The position numbers were made by a program, and so were the translations under genes. Below are positions 55,246-63,559 of a DNA stretch of 64,000 nt, in pieces. Position 1 is the first letter of the stretch; each line of letters opens with the position of its first letter. This stretch comes from Rubripirellula amarantea (lineage in GTDB: Bacteria; Planctomycetota; Planctomycetia; Pirellulales; Pirellulaceae): positions 310,001 to 374,000 of the forward strand of contig NZ_SJPI01000003.1 of assembly GCF_007859865.1 (NCBI RefSeq), read 5' to 3'. Below the pieces are notes generated by a model. That model ran no database searches. It was not told the DNA's origin and saw only the letters and a list, made by a program, of their open reading frames with translations.

Positions 55246-56274
55246 TCAGTAACTGTGCGGATCGAGTTTTACTTTCCCTCGAAAGATCCAATAGATAATC
55301 ACGGTATAGCTAAGAACACATGGAAGACCGATAGCCGCAATGATCAACATCGTTTGCAGCGTTCCAGCACTGCTGCGAGCGTTCTGCAACGTGACGCTAT
55401 ACGTCGGGTCAATCGTGGACAACATAAAATTTGGAAAGATTGCCACACTGAAAAGCGAAGCGAGTGCCAAGATGACCATCGCTGAACTAAAGAATGCGTA
55501 TCCAGGCTTTCCCAGGTGCATAGCGCGAGGAATATTAAGCACCGCAAGGGCATTAAGGATGGGCACAATCCACAGCACGGGATATTCCGAAATGTTCTCC
55601 GTTGCGTGCGGAACGTGCCACCACGTCGCAAGTGTGACAAGGCAGTACAAACTGGCGAAGATGTAAAACAACGGAGTTATTGCGCGTTTCAGGCGAGCTT
55701 GCAGATCGTGCTCTGTCTTCAAGTAAAGAAAGATTCCACCGTGTAACGCGAATAGTGACACGGTGAGACAACCAACCATCAAGGGGTACCAATAAACTTG
55801 ACTTAGCAAACTACCTTCATAGTGATACTTCGCCCCCAATTCCATTCCCGCCATCACATTGCCACCTGCAACCCCAAGCAAGAAAGCGGCGGTAAACGAT
55901 GAGAGAAAGAAACCGATATCCCAGACGTTGCGCCACCTAGCGGAATGAACTTTCGAACGGAATTCTAGGCTGACCGCGCGACCAATCAAACACGTTAACA
56001 ACAAGTAAAAGGCAAGATAGAAGCTGCTAAACACAGTCGCATAGGCAACCGGAAACGCAGCAAATAAGGCTCCGCCAAATGTGACCAACCAAACTTCGTT
56101 GCCGTCCCAGAGAGGACCAATCGAATTCATTACCAAACGTCTTTCCTGGTCATTCTTAGCGACGAAGGGGTGCAGAATTCCCACGCCCAAGTCGAATCCA
56201 TCCAGGATTGAATAGCCGACTAGCAAGACGCCTAGTAGCACAAACCAAATGAACGTGAGTGTGTCGTAACTCAT
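55246..56274 (-). CDS. cydB: Cytochrome bd oxidase subunit II
   Basis: A 342-residue membrane protein with eight to nine helices and the CydB landmarks GYSILDGFDLGVGIL, PLWDGNEVWLV, and FRSKVHSARWRNVWD. It forms the non-haem half of cytochrome bd, which oxidises quinol and reduces O2 with high affinity. Its ATG overlaps the cydA stop by one base. No CydX-like small subunit was seen before the adaptor gene. Confidence 0.95.
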   Translation of the reverse strand: MSYDTLTFIWFVLLGVLLVGYSILDGFDLGVGILHPFVAKNDQERRLVMNSIGPLWDGNEVWLVTFGGALFAAFPVAYATVFSSFYLAFYLLLTCLIGRAVSLEFRSKVHSARWRNVWDIGFFLSSFTAAFLLGVAGGNVMAGMELGAKYHYEGSLLSQVYWYPLMVGCLTVSLFALHGGIFLYLKTEHDLQARLKRAITPLFYIFASLYCLVTLATWWHVPHATENISEYPVLWIVPILNALAVLNIPRAMHLGKPGYAFFSSAMVILALASLFSVAIFPNFMLSTIDPTYSVTLQNARSSAGTLQTMLIIAAIGLPCVLSYTVIIYWIFRGKVKLDPHSY

Positions 56275-57743
56275 CAGACTCCGTCCTCCATCATGTCACC
56301 GCCGAAAGACTTGGCCGTTCGACTAAATTTTTCAGACATGGAATCGGCTTTCAACTTGCTTTTGTACTCCGTCAATTCCTCGCCACTTTCTGGCCCGTGT
56401 TGAATCTTGTTGTTGAGCACGAACACCCAAACGGCAAACAGCAACGAATAGATGACTCCGAACAAAATAATTGAACTAAGTACCTGCTCGGCTGTTACTG
56501 ATTCGCTCAATCCATCGGCGGTTCTAAGCCCCATCATTTCAACTCCGTCTTGGATCGACGGATACACAATCCATGGTTGTCGACCAACTTCGGCGGTGAT
56601 CCATCCTGCTTGATTCGCCGTCATAGCCGCCACGGGCATGAACACAACCGTCCACAACAACCACGGACGTTCGCTGTACGATTTTCGATACCAACACCAA
56701 CACGCAACCACTGCGACGCCAATCATAAGCGTGCCCAAGCCAACCATCAGATGAAAGGTTTGAAAGGGCAACCACACCGGCGGGCGCTGATCTTCGGGAA
56801 TTTTATCCATCCCTGGCACAGGAACGGTGGGGTCGTTGAAAACCATCAAGCTCAATAGATACGGAACCTTCACCTCAAAATGAACCGTCTCGTTCTTGGC
56901 ATCTGGCCATCCAAACAGCGTAAGTCCCGTTGGCTCATCACTTGAGTGAAAGTGAGCTTCCATCGCAGCCAACTTTGCCGGCTGAGTCTCCACTAGCTTT
57001 TGTGCCGAATCGTGGCCCGTCGCAGCAGCAAGCAAAGTGAACAACAGCGCCGAAGGAAGTGCTATCGAAAGACATCGCCGTGACACATCCTCGTGCCGCC
57101 GCTTGAGCAAGTAATAAGAACAAACAGACGCGACAAAGAATGCCCCCAGCACTAGGGCACCTATCAGCGTGTGGGTCAACCGATCCACTGACGACGGATT
57201 GAATACCATCGTCCAGAAGTCCGTCACTTCGGCTCGAGGCATCATCTCACCTTGCACGTCATGCCAAACGATGTGGTAGCCCGCCGGCGTCTGCTGCCAA
57301 CTATTCGCGACGACAATCCAGACCGCGCTGAACATCGAACCAAGAAACACCATTAACGTACTGAAAAGATGCATCTTGGGTCCAACTCGATCCCAGCCAA
57401 AGACCAACACTGCCAGAAATCCGCTCTCCAAGAAAAAGGCGAAGATTCCTTCCGCTGCCAATGCAGATCCAAATACGTCACCCACGAAACGTGAATAGGC
57501 AGCCCAGTTGGTACCGAACTCAAACTCCATCACAATTCCCGTGGCAACACCCATTGCAAAGTTAACAGCAAAGACGCGAGTCCAGAATCTCGCGGCGGCT
57601 TCCCACGCAGCTTCACGAGTTCGAAAGTATGCCAACTCGCAAAGAAACAACTGCAATCCAAGGCCAATCGACAGGGGCGGAAACAAGTAGTGGAACATGA
57701 TCGTTCCCGCAAACTGCAGTCGACTGAGTATTTCAACGTCCAT
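56274..57743 (-). CDS. cydA: Cytochrome bd oxidase subunit I
   Basis: A 489-residue CydA with haem ligands His18 (b595) and His191 (b558), the acidic [10 protein letters not shown] segment (99-108), [23 protein letters not shown] and the quinol-loop signature [14 protein letters not shown] chose ATG 57743, preceded by AGGA, because the frame from 57800 adds 19 non-family residues. The start lies 11 bp inside the end of the upstream cytochrome fusion gene, so the two are coupled. Cytochrome bd resists sulfide and nitric oxide, which suits its neighbours. Confidence 0.96.
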   Translation of the reverse strand: MDVEILSRLQFAGTIMFHYLFPPLSIGLGLQLFLCELAYFRTREAAWEAAARFWTRVFAVNFAMGVATGIVMEFEFGTNWAAYSRFVGDVFGSALAAEGIFAFFLESGFLAVLVFGWDRVGPKMHLFSTLMVFLGSMFSAVWIVVANSWQQTPAGYHIVWHDVQGEMMPRAEVTDFWTMVFNPSSVDRLTHTLIGALVLGAFFVASVCSYYLLKRRHEDVSRRCLSIALPSALLFTLLAAATGHDSAQKLVETQPAKLAAMEAHFHSSDEPTGLTLFGWPDAKNETVHFEVKVPYLLSLMVFNDPTVPVPGMDKIPEDQRPPVWLPFQTFHLMVGLGTLMIGVAVVACWCWYRKSYSERPWLLWTVVFMPVAAMTANQAGWITAEVGRQPWIVYPSIQDGVEMMGLRTADGLSESVTAEQVLSSIILFGVIYSLLFAVWVFVLNNKIQHGPESGEELTEYKSKLKADSMSEKFSRTAKSFGGDMMEDGV

Positions 57744-59229
57744 TAGATTTATCCTGTTTCCATTCCCCAGTGCGTTGGGGTTGAAACTTTGGCCTTGCAT
57801 TTGAGTTTATGAACGCGGCGATATCCACCGCTTCTTGATCTGTTAGGTCGGCGTCACCCGGCGGCATAGCGACTTTCAACCAGGACGCCATCTTCGGCAC
57901 TTTCGAAAGACCAGCCCCATCATTAAAAGATTGCTCGCCCCAAACCGGCGGGCCTTCGTCAGATCCGCTACCGTCTTCAAGATGGCAATCCGCGCAGCGA
58001 CTTTCATACAGCGACTTCCCTCGGGAATAGTCGGACTCAATCGAGTCGACATCAATCATGGTTAGACGGTTGGGTCCAAGGGGAGCATCTGGGTTCATAT
58101 CGATCGGCGTCTGACGAGACAACCACGTGATATAAGCGGCGATCGCAACCGAGACTTGGCTTCCAAGGGCTGGCCGTGAACCATTCTGGCTACGTAAGAA
58201 ACAGTTGCCGATGCGATCTTCCAGCGTGATAACAGATGATTCACGCGGCGAATACGCTGGGTACGCAGCAGCAACTCCCCGAAACGAAGCGGCTTCACGA
58301 TGACGTCCCGCTTCCAAGTGACACGATGTGCAATTCAACTGATTGCCAACGAATGATCGAGTCAGCGGATGCGAACTGGTCTCATTGACGAGCGTTTCCC
58401 CCAACCGAACCATCTCACCGAGCGGACCTGATGGATACGCTGCGGCAACGTCCTCGGATGAACGAGGATCAGCAATCGAAGTCGATGGCGGCGATGGCGA
58501 AGCGACCGGTTTGCGAAAACGAAGCAAGTAGTTTTCTTTGAATCCGTGAATGGTGACCTCATCGGTGAATTGAAAACCAGCCGAGACTATTTCGTTTCGA
58601 AACACTTCTTTGCCTGCTCGAACATGACCGATCAGAAACTCTCGGGATACACCGGGAATACGGTTAAAGTCGATTAATACTAAACGACCGTTTGGCTTGA
58701 GAGCTCGATAGATCGACGATAGCGATTGCTGAGGACTTTCAAAATGGTGATAAGTGTCGCAGATGAAAACTAAATCGACTGACTCGGGTGGCAAACGTAT
58801 CGAGACGTCGGTTCCCAGCGCGGTCGTTAAGTTCTCAATCCCGTCGGCCGTGGACTGAGTGGCAATGTGCTGCAAAAACTTTGACGACACATCAATGCTG
58901 TAAACCCATCCACTCTCGCCGGTTCGCTTAGCAAACGAGCGGCTATAGAAACCGGTCCCAGCCCCCACATCGGCTATTCGATCGCCGGGCATGATGTCGC
59001 AAGCCGATAACACTTCTTCTCGCGCGGCATAGACTTCGCGACTTTCGACTTCAAACCTATCTATCCACTCATCAACCTTAAGATTCTCGTCCTTAAATTT
59101 GTCATTGATGCCTTCAGGGACAACGGTCGCACTTGGGTTTACCTCTTGGCACCATGCGATCGAGCTGATTGCGATTGAAGCAACCAAAATTATCGCGGTG
59201 ATAGATTTCGTTGCCACACAGATTTTCAC
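57733..59229 (-). CDS. Exported methyltransferase fused to TsdA-like dihaem cytochrome c
   Basis: A 498-residue protein with a signal sequence (about 1-27). Residues about 60-240 are a Rossmann methyltransferase (motif I DVGAGTGFYS at 87-96, then SIDVS and FICDTYHHF). After a Pro/Ser linker, residues about 255-485 resemble thiosulfate dehydrogenase TsdA: haem 1 at CTSCH (300-304), the Cys343 of DRIGNCFLRS matching the unusual TsdA haem-ligand cysteine, haem 2 at CADCH (412-416) and Met455 as a possible distal ligand. TsdA couples two thiosulfates to tetrathionate. A methyltransferase in the periplasm would lack SAM, so its role there is puzzling. The start has no strong ribosome site; the fusion is continuous. 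Confidence 0.9.
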   Translation of the reverse strand: MKICVATKSITAIILVASIAISSIAWCQEVNPSATVVPEGINDKFKDENLKVDEWIDRFEVESREVYAAREEVLSACDIMPGDRIADVGAGTGFYSRSFAKRTGESGWVYSIDVSSKFLQHIATQSTADGIENLTTALGTDVSIRLPPESVDLVFICDTYHHFESPQQSLSSIYRALKPNGRLVLIDFNRIPGVSREFLIGHVRAGKEVFRNEIVSAGFQFTDEVTIHGFKENYLLRFRKPVASPSPPSTSIADPRSSEDVAAAYPSGPLGEMVRLGETLVNETSSHPLTRSFVGNQLNCTSCHLEAGRHREAASFRGVAAAYPAYSPRESSVITLEDRIGNCFLRSQNGSRPALGSQVSVAIAAYITWLSRQTPIDMNPDAPLGPNRLTMIDVDSIESDYSRGKSLYESRCADCHLEDGSGSDEGPPVWGEQSFNDGAGLSKVPKMASWLKVAMPPGDADLTDQEAVDIAAFINSNARPKFQPQRTGEWKQDKSNGR

Positions 59230-59266
59230 AGTGATATTCCTCCAAAGGTTTTCGTTTCGGTTTCAA

Positions 59267-60415
59267 TCATCCAAGGTCTTGAAAATCGTCTACGAACTTT
59301 CGATCGATCCATGTTTTCAATTTCCAACACCAACGAGCGTGCACTGTGAACCATCCATATTCCAAAAGCGCTTTTGTATCGCCAGTGTTTAGCAACTTCA
59401 AGAAATCGCTCTGAGGTTCAAATTTCCTCATCGCCTTCCCGCTAAAGTGCGCATGCAGATTGTTCCAGAGGATGGGGCACTGCCGCACGGCATACACTCC
59501 CGCCTTGGGTGATGGCGATTGAATGACCGTCCCAGAATCACCAACGGCAAAGATTCTTGGGTCCGTCAACGACTGAAGCGTTTGGCTAGTCGCAATGAAG
59601 CCACGTTCGTCTGTTTGGAGTCCGAGTTTTCCCAAAACAGGAGGAGCAGCAGCCCCGGTGGCCCAGATCACACAATCGGCGGGAAATCGCTGGCCGTCAT
59701 CTCGCACCACATCCGTATCGTTGACCTCAACGATGCGATGCCCTGCGTGAACGGGGATGTTTCGAGCGGTAAGCAATTTCTCAATCTTCGCAATGCTGCG
59801 TTCCCGCATCCCATCAGCGATTCGGTCGCTACTGGTAAAGATGTCGATCTTCACATTGCCCTGAATACCGGTTGCACTATGGCGTTTCGAGATCTGTTCA
59901 TTCAAACAGAATGCAATCTCAACACTTGCAACGCCACCGCCGACGATGGCAACACGCAGCGGTACATTCTTACCAAACGATGCGTTCTGCAAGCGATCAT
60001 CCAAGCGGCTCAAGAAGGTTTGCATCGGCTTGATCGGCACCATCAAGGACGATTCGCTGAGCTGTTGCCAACCCGCCGGCATCGACCCCACTCCGACCGA
60101 AAGAGCGTCGAAAGGAATACTTTCGTGATCGCTGAACAGAACCTCGCCGGCGGTAAGATCCAGACCGCAAGTGTCAGCCAAGATCAATCTCGCACCGGCA
60201 TGATCGGCAAGTTTTCGCAGATCAATCCTCATCTCGTTATCGCTGAACTGCCCGCCGAGCGTGCCTGGCAACATTCCGGAATATGTCGCGGTCGGAAACT
60301 TACTGATGCAGGTCAAGGAGCAGTTTGGAATAGGTTCAACAGCCCATTCCTTGACAACGTGTGCATTGGTGTGACCAATCCCGAGCAGAACCAGATGCTT
60401 CGTCGGGGAAGTCAC
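59267..60415 (-). CDS. FAD/NAD(P)-dependent oxidoreductase (NDH-2/SQR-like)
   Basis: A 382-residue flavoprotein with two nucleotide-binding folds: LLGIGHTNAHV near the N terminus (10-20), AIVGGGVASVEIA in the middle, WATGA, and the FAD-closing FAVGDSG. The layout is that of type-II NADH dehydrogenases, sulfide:quinone reductases and the flavoprotein domain fused to SelD in some bacteria; the opening motif is closest to the last. Several cysteines are present, but I cannot match them to SQR active sites. It overlaps the rhodanese gene by 4 bp and may pass electrons from NADH or reduced sulfur to quinone for cytochrome bd. Confidence 0.85.
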   Translation of the reverse strand: MTSPTKHLVLLGIGHTNAHVVKEWAVEPIPNCSLTCISKFPTATYSGMLPGTLGGQFSDNEMRIDLRKLADHAGARLILADTCGLDLTAGEVLFSDHESIPFDALSVGVGSMPAGWQQLSESSLMVPIKPMQTFLSRLDDRLQNASFGKNVPLRVAIVGGGVASVEIAFCLNEQISKRHSATGIQGNVKIDIFTSSDRIADGMRERSIAKIEKLLTARNIPVHAGHRIVEVNDTDVVRDDGQRFPADCVIWATGAAAPPVLGKLGLQTDERGFIATSQTLQSLTDPRIFAVGDSGTVIQSPSPKAGVYAVRQCPILWNNLHAHFSGKAMRKFEPQSDFLKLLNTGDTKALLEYGWFTVHARWCWKLKTWIDRKFVDDFQDLG

Positions 60416-60945
60416 TCCGTCACCTGCTCGTACTTCGCAGGCACGCGGTAGCGTTTGCTGTACGTGTGAACTCGATTCGTCGGTTTGCCATCAAGTGTGA
60501 CCAGGGGTAGACCAGCATCAACCCACTTCAAAATGCTTCCCTGATAGTTCTTCACTTTCACGCCGTCACCGGCGAGCTGCTTCGCATAGGCACCGCTTCG
60601 TCCGCCAACCGTGCAGTACGGAATGACTAAACGTCCAGCATAAAGTTGCTTGTCTTTTTCATACTGCGACTTCGTAATCGCACCTGGAATCACCGAAACA
60701 TTAACTTCAGCTTCGGTACGCACATCAATGACGACAAAGTCAGGTTGCGGAGGCTTCGCCCCCAGTTCCTCTGCCTTGACTTCGGCGTCCTGTTGATCCT
60801 GCAGCAATTGATTCAAGTCCTCGGTATCAATCGTGCCAACTTTGGGGCCTCCGAAGAGACCGCCAAATTGAGCGACCACCGTCGGTGCTTCAGCATTTGC
60901 AAAGAGAATGAACGCAACGAACAGGACGACAAATCGAGATTTCAT
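60412..60945 (-). CDS. Exported rhodanese-domain protein
   Basis: A 177-residue protein with a signal sequence (about 1-20) and a single rhodanese domain. The active Cys111 is in the loop CTVGGRSG, and the CH2A-like segment VIDVRTEAE is at 72-80. Rhodaneses transfer sulfane sulfur, for example from thiosulfate or persulfide. The stop overlaps the flavoprotein start (ATGA). With the TsdA-like cytochrome and the DsrE-type protein it supports a sulfur-handling function of the operon. Confidence 0.92.
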   Translation of the reverse strand: MKSRFVVLFVAFILFANAEAPTVVAQFGGLFGGPKVGTIDTEDLNQLLQDQQDAEVKAEELGAKPPQPDFVVIDVRTEAEVNVSVIPGAITKSQYEKDKQLYAGRLVIPYCTVGGRSGAYAKQLAGDGVKVKNYQGSILKWVDAGLPLVTLDGKPTNRVHTYSKRYRVPAKYEQVTE

Positions 60946-60999
60946 AAGCTGTTTCTATTTTTAGAGGTTGATAACGTTGGGAAACACCACGGACTCGGA

Positions 61000-61617
61000 T
61001 TAACCGCCTGGTAGTTCGATCCAAAACCACCCGCGTAATTCACCTTCTTTAAACCCCGTGGCTCGATCGTTGGGATAAAGCTTAGCGAGTTGATCTTGAA
61101 CTACTGGGGCGATCTGCTCTTTTGGGCCGTGACACATGACGCATTGACCCTGCAACTTGATTGGCAAAAGCGCCGCCGCGTGACCATTGTCCAACATCAC
61201 AAAGGTTGGCGTTTGCGTTTTAGCTTGCACTAAATTTTCCGCCCACGCCGGAGCAACATTATCGGCATTGCGCAACCGCACTCCGGTGCGTCCTATTCGT
61301 AAACTCTGTTCGGTGCCAACCGCTTCAGCAATTCTGGGTGCCTCTTTTTGACAGACCGCTATCGCTGCAGCAGGCCCCTGACTTCCCATTGCTTCCATCA
61401 ACCGTCCGGACAACCTAGTGAACAATGCGTCCTTCGCAGCCAGCATTTTTCCTTTCGATGCTTCGCTGGGTAATTGCCCCACAACGATTGAAGCGGAACG
61501 TTCCGTCGAGTCAGGACTTCGCGTTTGAGTGGAATCACTCCGCGAACATCCTGCTACGAAAGCAAGCACCCCGACGCATAGGAACTTAAGAGGTGAGGGT
61601 GAAAGAACGATGTTCAT
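61000..61617 (-). CDS. DUF3365 haem lipoprotein
   Basis: A 205-residue protein with a lipoprotein signal (lipobox VAGC, Cys24) and a DUF3365/Tll0287-like domain with one haem c site CVMCH (159-163) near the C terminus. Such domains are PAS-like periplasmic haem sensors or electron carriers. It overlaps the upstream methyltransferase gene by 4 bp (ATGA) and is followed after 54 bp by the rhodanese gene. It could sense redox state or ferry electrons. Confidence 0.9.
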   Translation of the reverse strand: MNIVLSPSPLKFLCVGVLAFVAGCSRSDSTQTRSPDSTERSASIVVGQLPSEASKGKMLAAKDALFTRLSGRLMEAMGSQGPAAAIAVCQKEAPRIAEAVGTEQSLRIGRTGVRLRNADNVAPAWAENLVQAKTQTPTFVMLDNGHAAALLPIKLQGQCVMCHGPKEQIAPVVQDQLAKLYPNDRATGFKEGELRGWFWIELPGG

Positions 61618-62261
61618 TCGTCGGTTCCTTTTCGCGTAAGTACGCAGGCTATTTCGTGCATACCCGATGGATGATCAACACGCTCGGAGCGGTTGGACCA
61701 TTGCCAAGTCGGAAGTGCGAAAACGGTCTGCATGGTGGGCAAATCACACGAGAATGGGGGCTCATCTGATTTTCCGCTCTGCATGAAGAGTCCAAACAAA
61801 CTTCCTTCGGGTAGAAGCAACCGAGCTAACCGTTGTTCATACGCATTCCATTGGCTGGGATGAATGGCACACAAACACGTTTGCTCGTAAATCGCGTCGA
61901 ACGCATGCGAATGAGAGAACGTGAATATGTCAGATTGAACCACCACCGCGTTGAGTCCTCGAAGTGTCAATTGTTCTTTGAGCGACTGTACAGCCGCGTC
62001 GGCGAAATCAACGGCGGTCACATCGAACCCCGCTTCCGCCAATGCGATTACCTCGTGCCCACGACCACAACCTGGAACGAGGATCTTGCACGGCCGCAAT
62101 TCGCCTGCCTTCAACCACTGCGACAACATAGGGTTAGGCCCGCCACGATCCCAACCGGTTTTCCCCAGCTCGTATCTCTCTTGCCATCCTTTGCTCGACA
62201 GGTTGGCGGATCGGGCAACGCCGAGGTTCGTTGCGGGAAAATTGTCGGAATGCTCATTCAT
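61614..62261 (-). CDS. Thiol/halide (TPMT-family) S-methyltransferase
   Basis: A 215-residue cytoplasmic SAM-dependent methyltransferase. The opening WQERYELGKTGWDRGGPNP and the SAM motif LVPGCGRGHEV (about 61-71) followed by VTAVDFADAAV place it in the thiopurine/halide/thiol methyltransferase group, which methylates sulfide, thiols or halides. In this operon, methylation of sulfide or small thiols is the simplest reading. It starts 5 bp after the DsrE-protein stop. Confidence 0.88.
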   Translation of the reverse strand: MNEHSDNFPATNLGVARSANLSSKGWQERYELGKTGWDRGGPNPMLSQWLKAGELRPCKILVPGCGRGHEVIALAEAGFDVTAVDFADAAVQSLKEQLTLRGLNAVVVQSDIFTFSHSHAFDAIYEQTCLCAIHPSQWNAYEQRLARLLLPEGSLFGLFMQSGKSDEPPFSCDLPTMQTVFALPTWQWSNRSERVDHPSGMHEIACVLTRKGTDE

Positions 62262-62266
62262 GGTTT

Positions 62267-63433
62267 TCAGTTCCCGAGTGGCACATAGGCGTAACCGTCC
62301 GCTTGCAGATTCGCCACGGTGGTGATGGCAGAGACGGAAGTTTCAACAAATACGGCTACCTCACTGGGCTTGGCTCCTTTCGAAATCAAAGACTGCCCGC
62401 ACACGTAGAGCTCAACGCCACACTCATGAAGACGTCGAAGCAAGTCTAGATTTGGATTGCCAACGGTCGAGAACTTCTTGGCATAGGCGTCCGGATTGAG
62501 GACCGCAAGAGTTGCGTCACCGTGAAAAATAACCGCGATTTGAACGTCGGCCGGTTCAGCTCCAGCGCCGCCGTAGATATTGACGTACTTGGCAACCTTT
62601 TCGATTCCCTCATTGAGACCCGTGGCTTCACCACCTCTCGTTAGATCAACAAGGATCTTTGTCCCCGATCGCGGTTGTTGGACTGCATTTGATAGTTGAA
62701 CAACATCGCCGTGACCGACGATCTTTGGTCGCGATACCACAGCCACCGCCGATTCCTCTTTGTCGGGAACGGCGTGATTTTTCATTGCCTCGTCGAAACC
62801 ATGCTCGACAAATCCACTAACCGTTTTAGCGTGTGCTTGGATCAATTTCACCACGTACGCGTCCTCTGAAGTCTCGGTGACGCGGACACCATTGGTTGTG
62901 TCTTCATGAACAATTTCAATTTTATCGGTATGCTTAAAAATTTCGGCGAACAAAGGATCCCGCATGCGAATCGGGTTAGAGTTACTAATCCGATACGCCA
63001 TCCACTCGACATGCTCCCTGATCTTGTCGGCTACCTCGGGAGAATCAGACTCTGTTAACGTCTCAACGCCGTTAGGCAATTCCTTTACCGAGCGTCTAAT
63101 CTTGTCATGATTTGAAAGTAAGAACTGGAACACTTCGTGATCGGCACCGTGACGATCATCGTGACCATGCGTTGCAGCACCTTGCTGCTGCTGCCCAAAC
63201 GCTCGACCAAGACCTCGACCAAAGCCGCGTCCAAAACCACGCCCGGCACCGGGACCGCGACGAACGCCCAATCCACTTCCCCGGCCTTCCATAGCCCCTT
63301 CGTCACCTGTTTGGTCCTGAACCGATTGGTCCTGAACCGATTGGTCTTGCGCGAACACCGTCGCAACGTCAACAACGCCAATGAACGAGATAGCAATGAA
63401 CGAGAGAGCAACGAACGCAATAACACGGACCAT
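62267..63433 (-). CDS. Exported DsrE-domain protein with Gly/Arg-rich insert
   Basis: A 388-residue protein: signal sequence (about 1-29), a short DQSVQ repeat, a Gly/Arg/Phe-rich low-complexity stretch (about 46-80), a His-rich patch (89-99), a helical domain (about 100-225) and a C-terminal DsrE/DsrF-like domain (about 265-388, AVIFHGDATLAVLN and CGVELYVCGQSL). It is first in the minus-strand train that leads through sulfur genes to cytochrome bd. Its signal sequence and the DQSVQ segment are both built from 15-bp tandem repeats. It may bind a sulfur carrier or other ligand in the periplasm. Confidence 0.85.
   Translation of the reverse strand: MVRVIAFVALSFIAISFIGVVDVATVFAQDQSVQDQSVQDQTGDEGAMEGRGSGLGVRRGPGAGRGFGRGFGRGLGRAFGQQQQGAATHGHDDRHGADHEVFQFLLSNHDKIRRSVKELPNGVETLTESDSPEVADKIREHVEWMAYRISNSNPIRMRDPLFAEIFKHTDKIEIVHEDTTNGVRVTETSEDAYVVKLIQAHAKTVSGFVEHGFDEAMKNHAVPDKEESAVAVVSRPKIVGHGDVVQLSNAVQQPRSGTKILVDLTRGGEATGLNEGIEKVAKYVNIYGGAGAEPADVQIAVIFHGDATLAVLNPDAYAKKFSTVGNPNLDLLRRLHECGVELYVCGQSLISKGAKPSEVAVFVETSVSAITTVANLQADGYAYVPLGN
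63313..63342. repeat. 15-bp tandem duplication in the DsrE gene
   Basis: GGTCCTGAACCGATT occurs twice, followed by a partial copy GGTCTTG. On the minus strand it encodes the repeated DQSVQ. Confidence 0.88.
63380..63424. repeat. 15-bp tandem triplication encoding the signal-sequence core
   Basis: AATGAACGAGATAGC, AATGAACGAGAGAGC and AACGAACGCAATAAC follow each other directly. On the minus strand they encode successive hydrophobic five-residue blocks of the signal sequence (AFVAL, SFIAI, SFIGV). Confidence 0.82.
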
Positions 63434-63559
63434 GAAATGACTCTGTAGTAACGATAGCAGGATGAACGTGACGTGACTTCAACGGACTCGATGGACGCGC
63501 AAACCTCAACACCAGATCATAGAGATCACCGGGCCAAACTTCCGCAATGCGATACCGTC

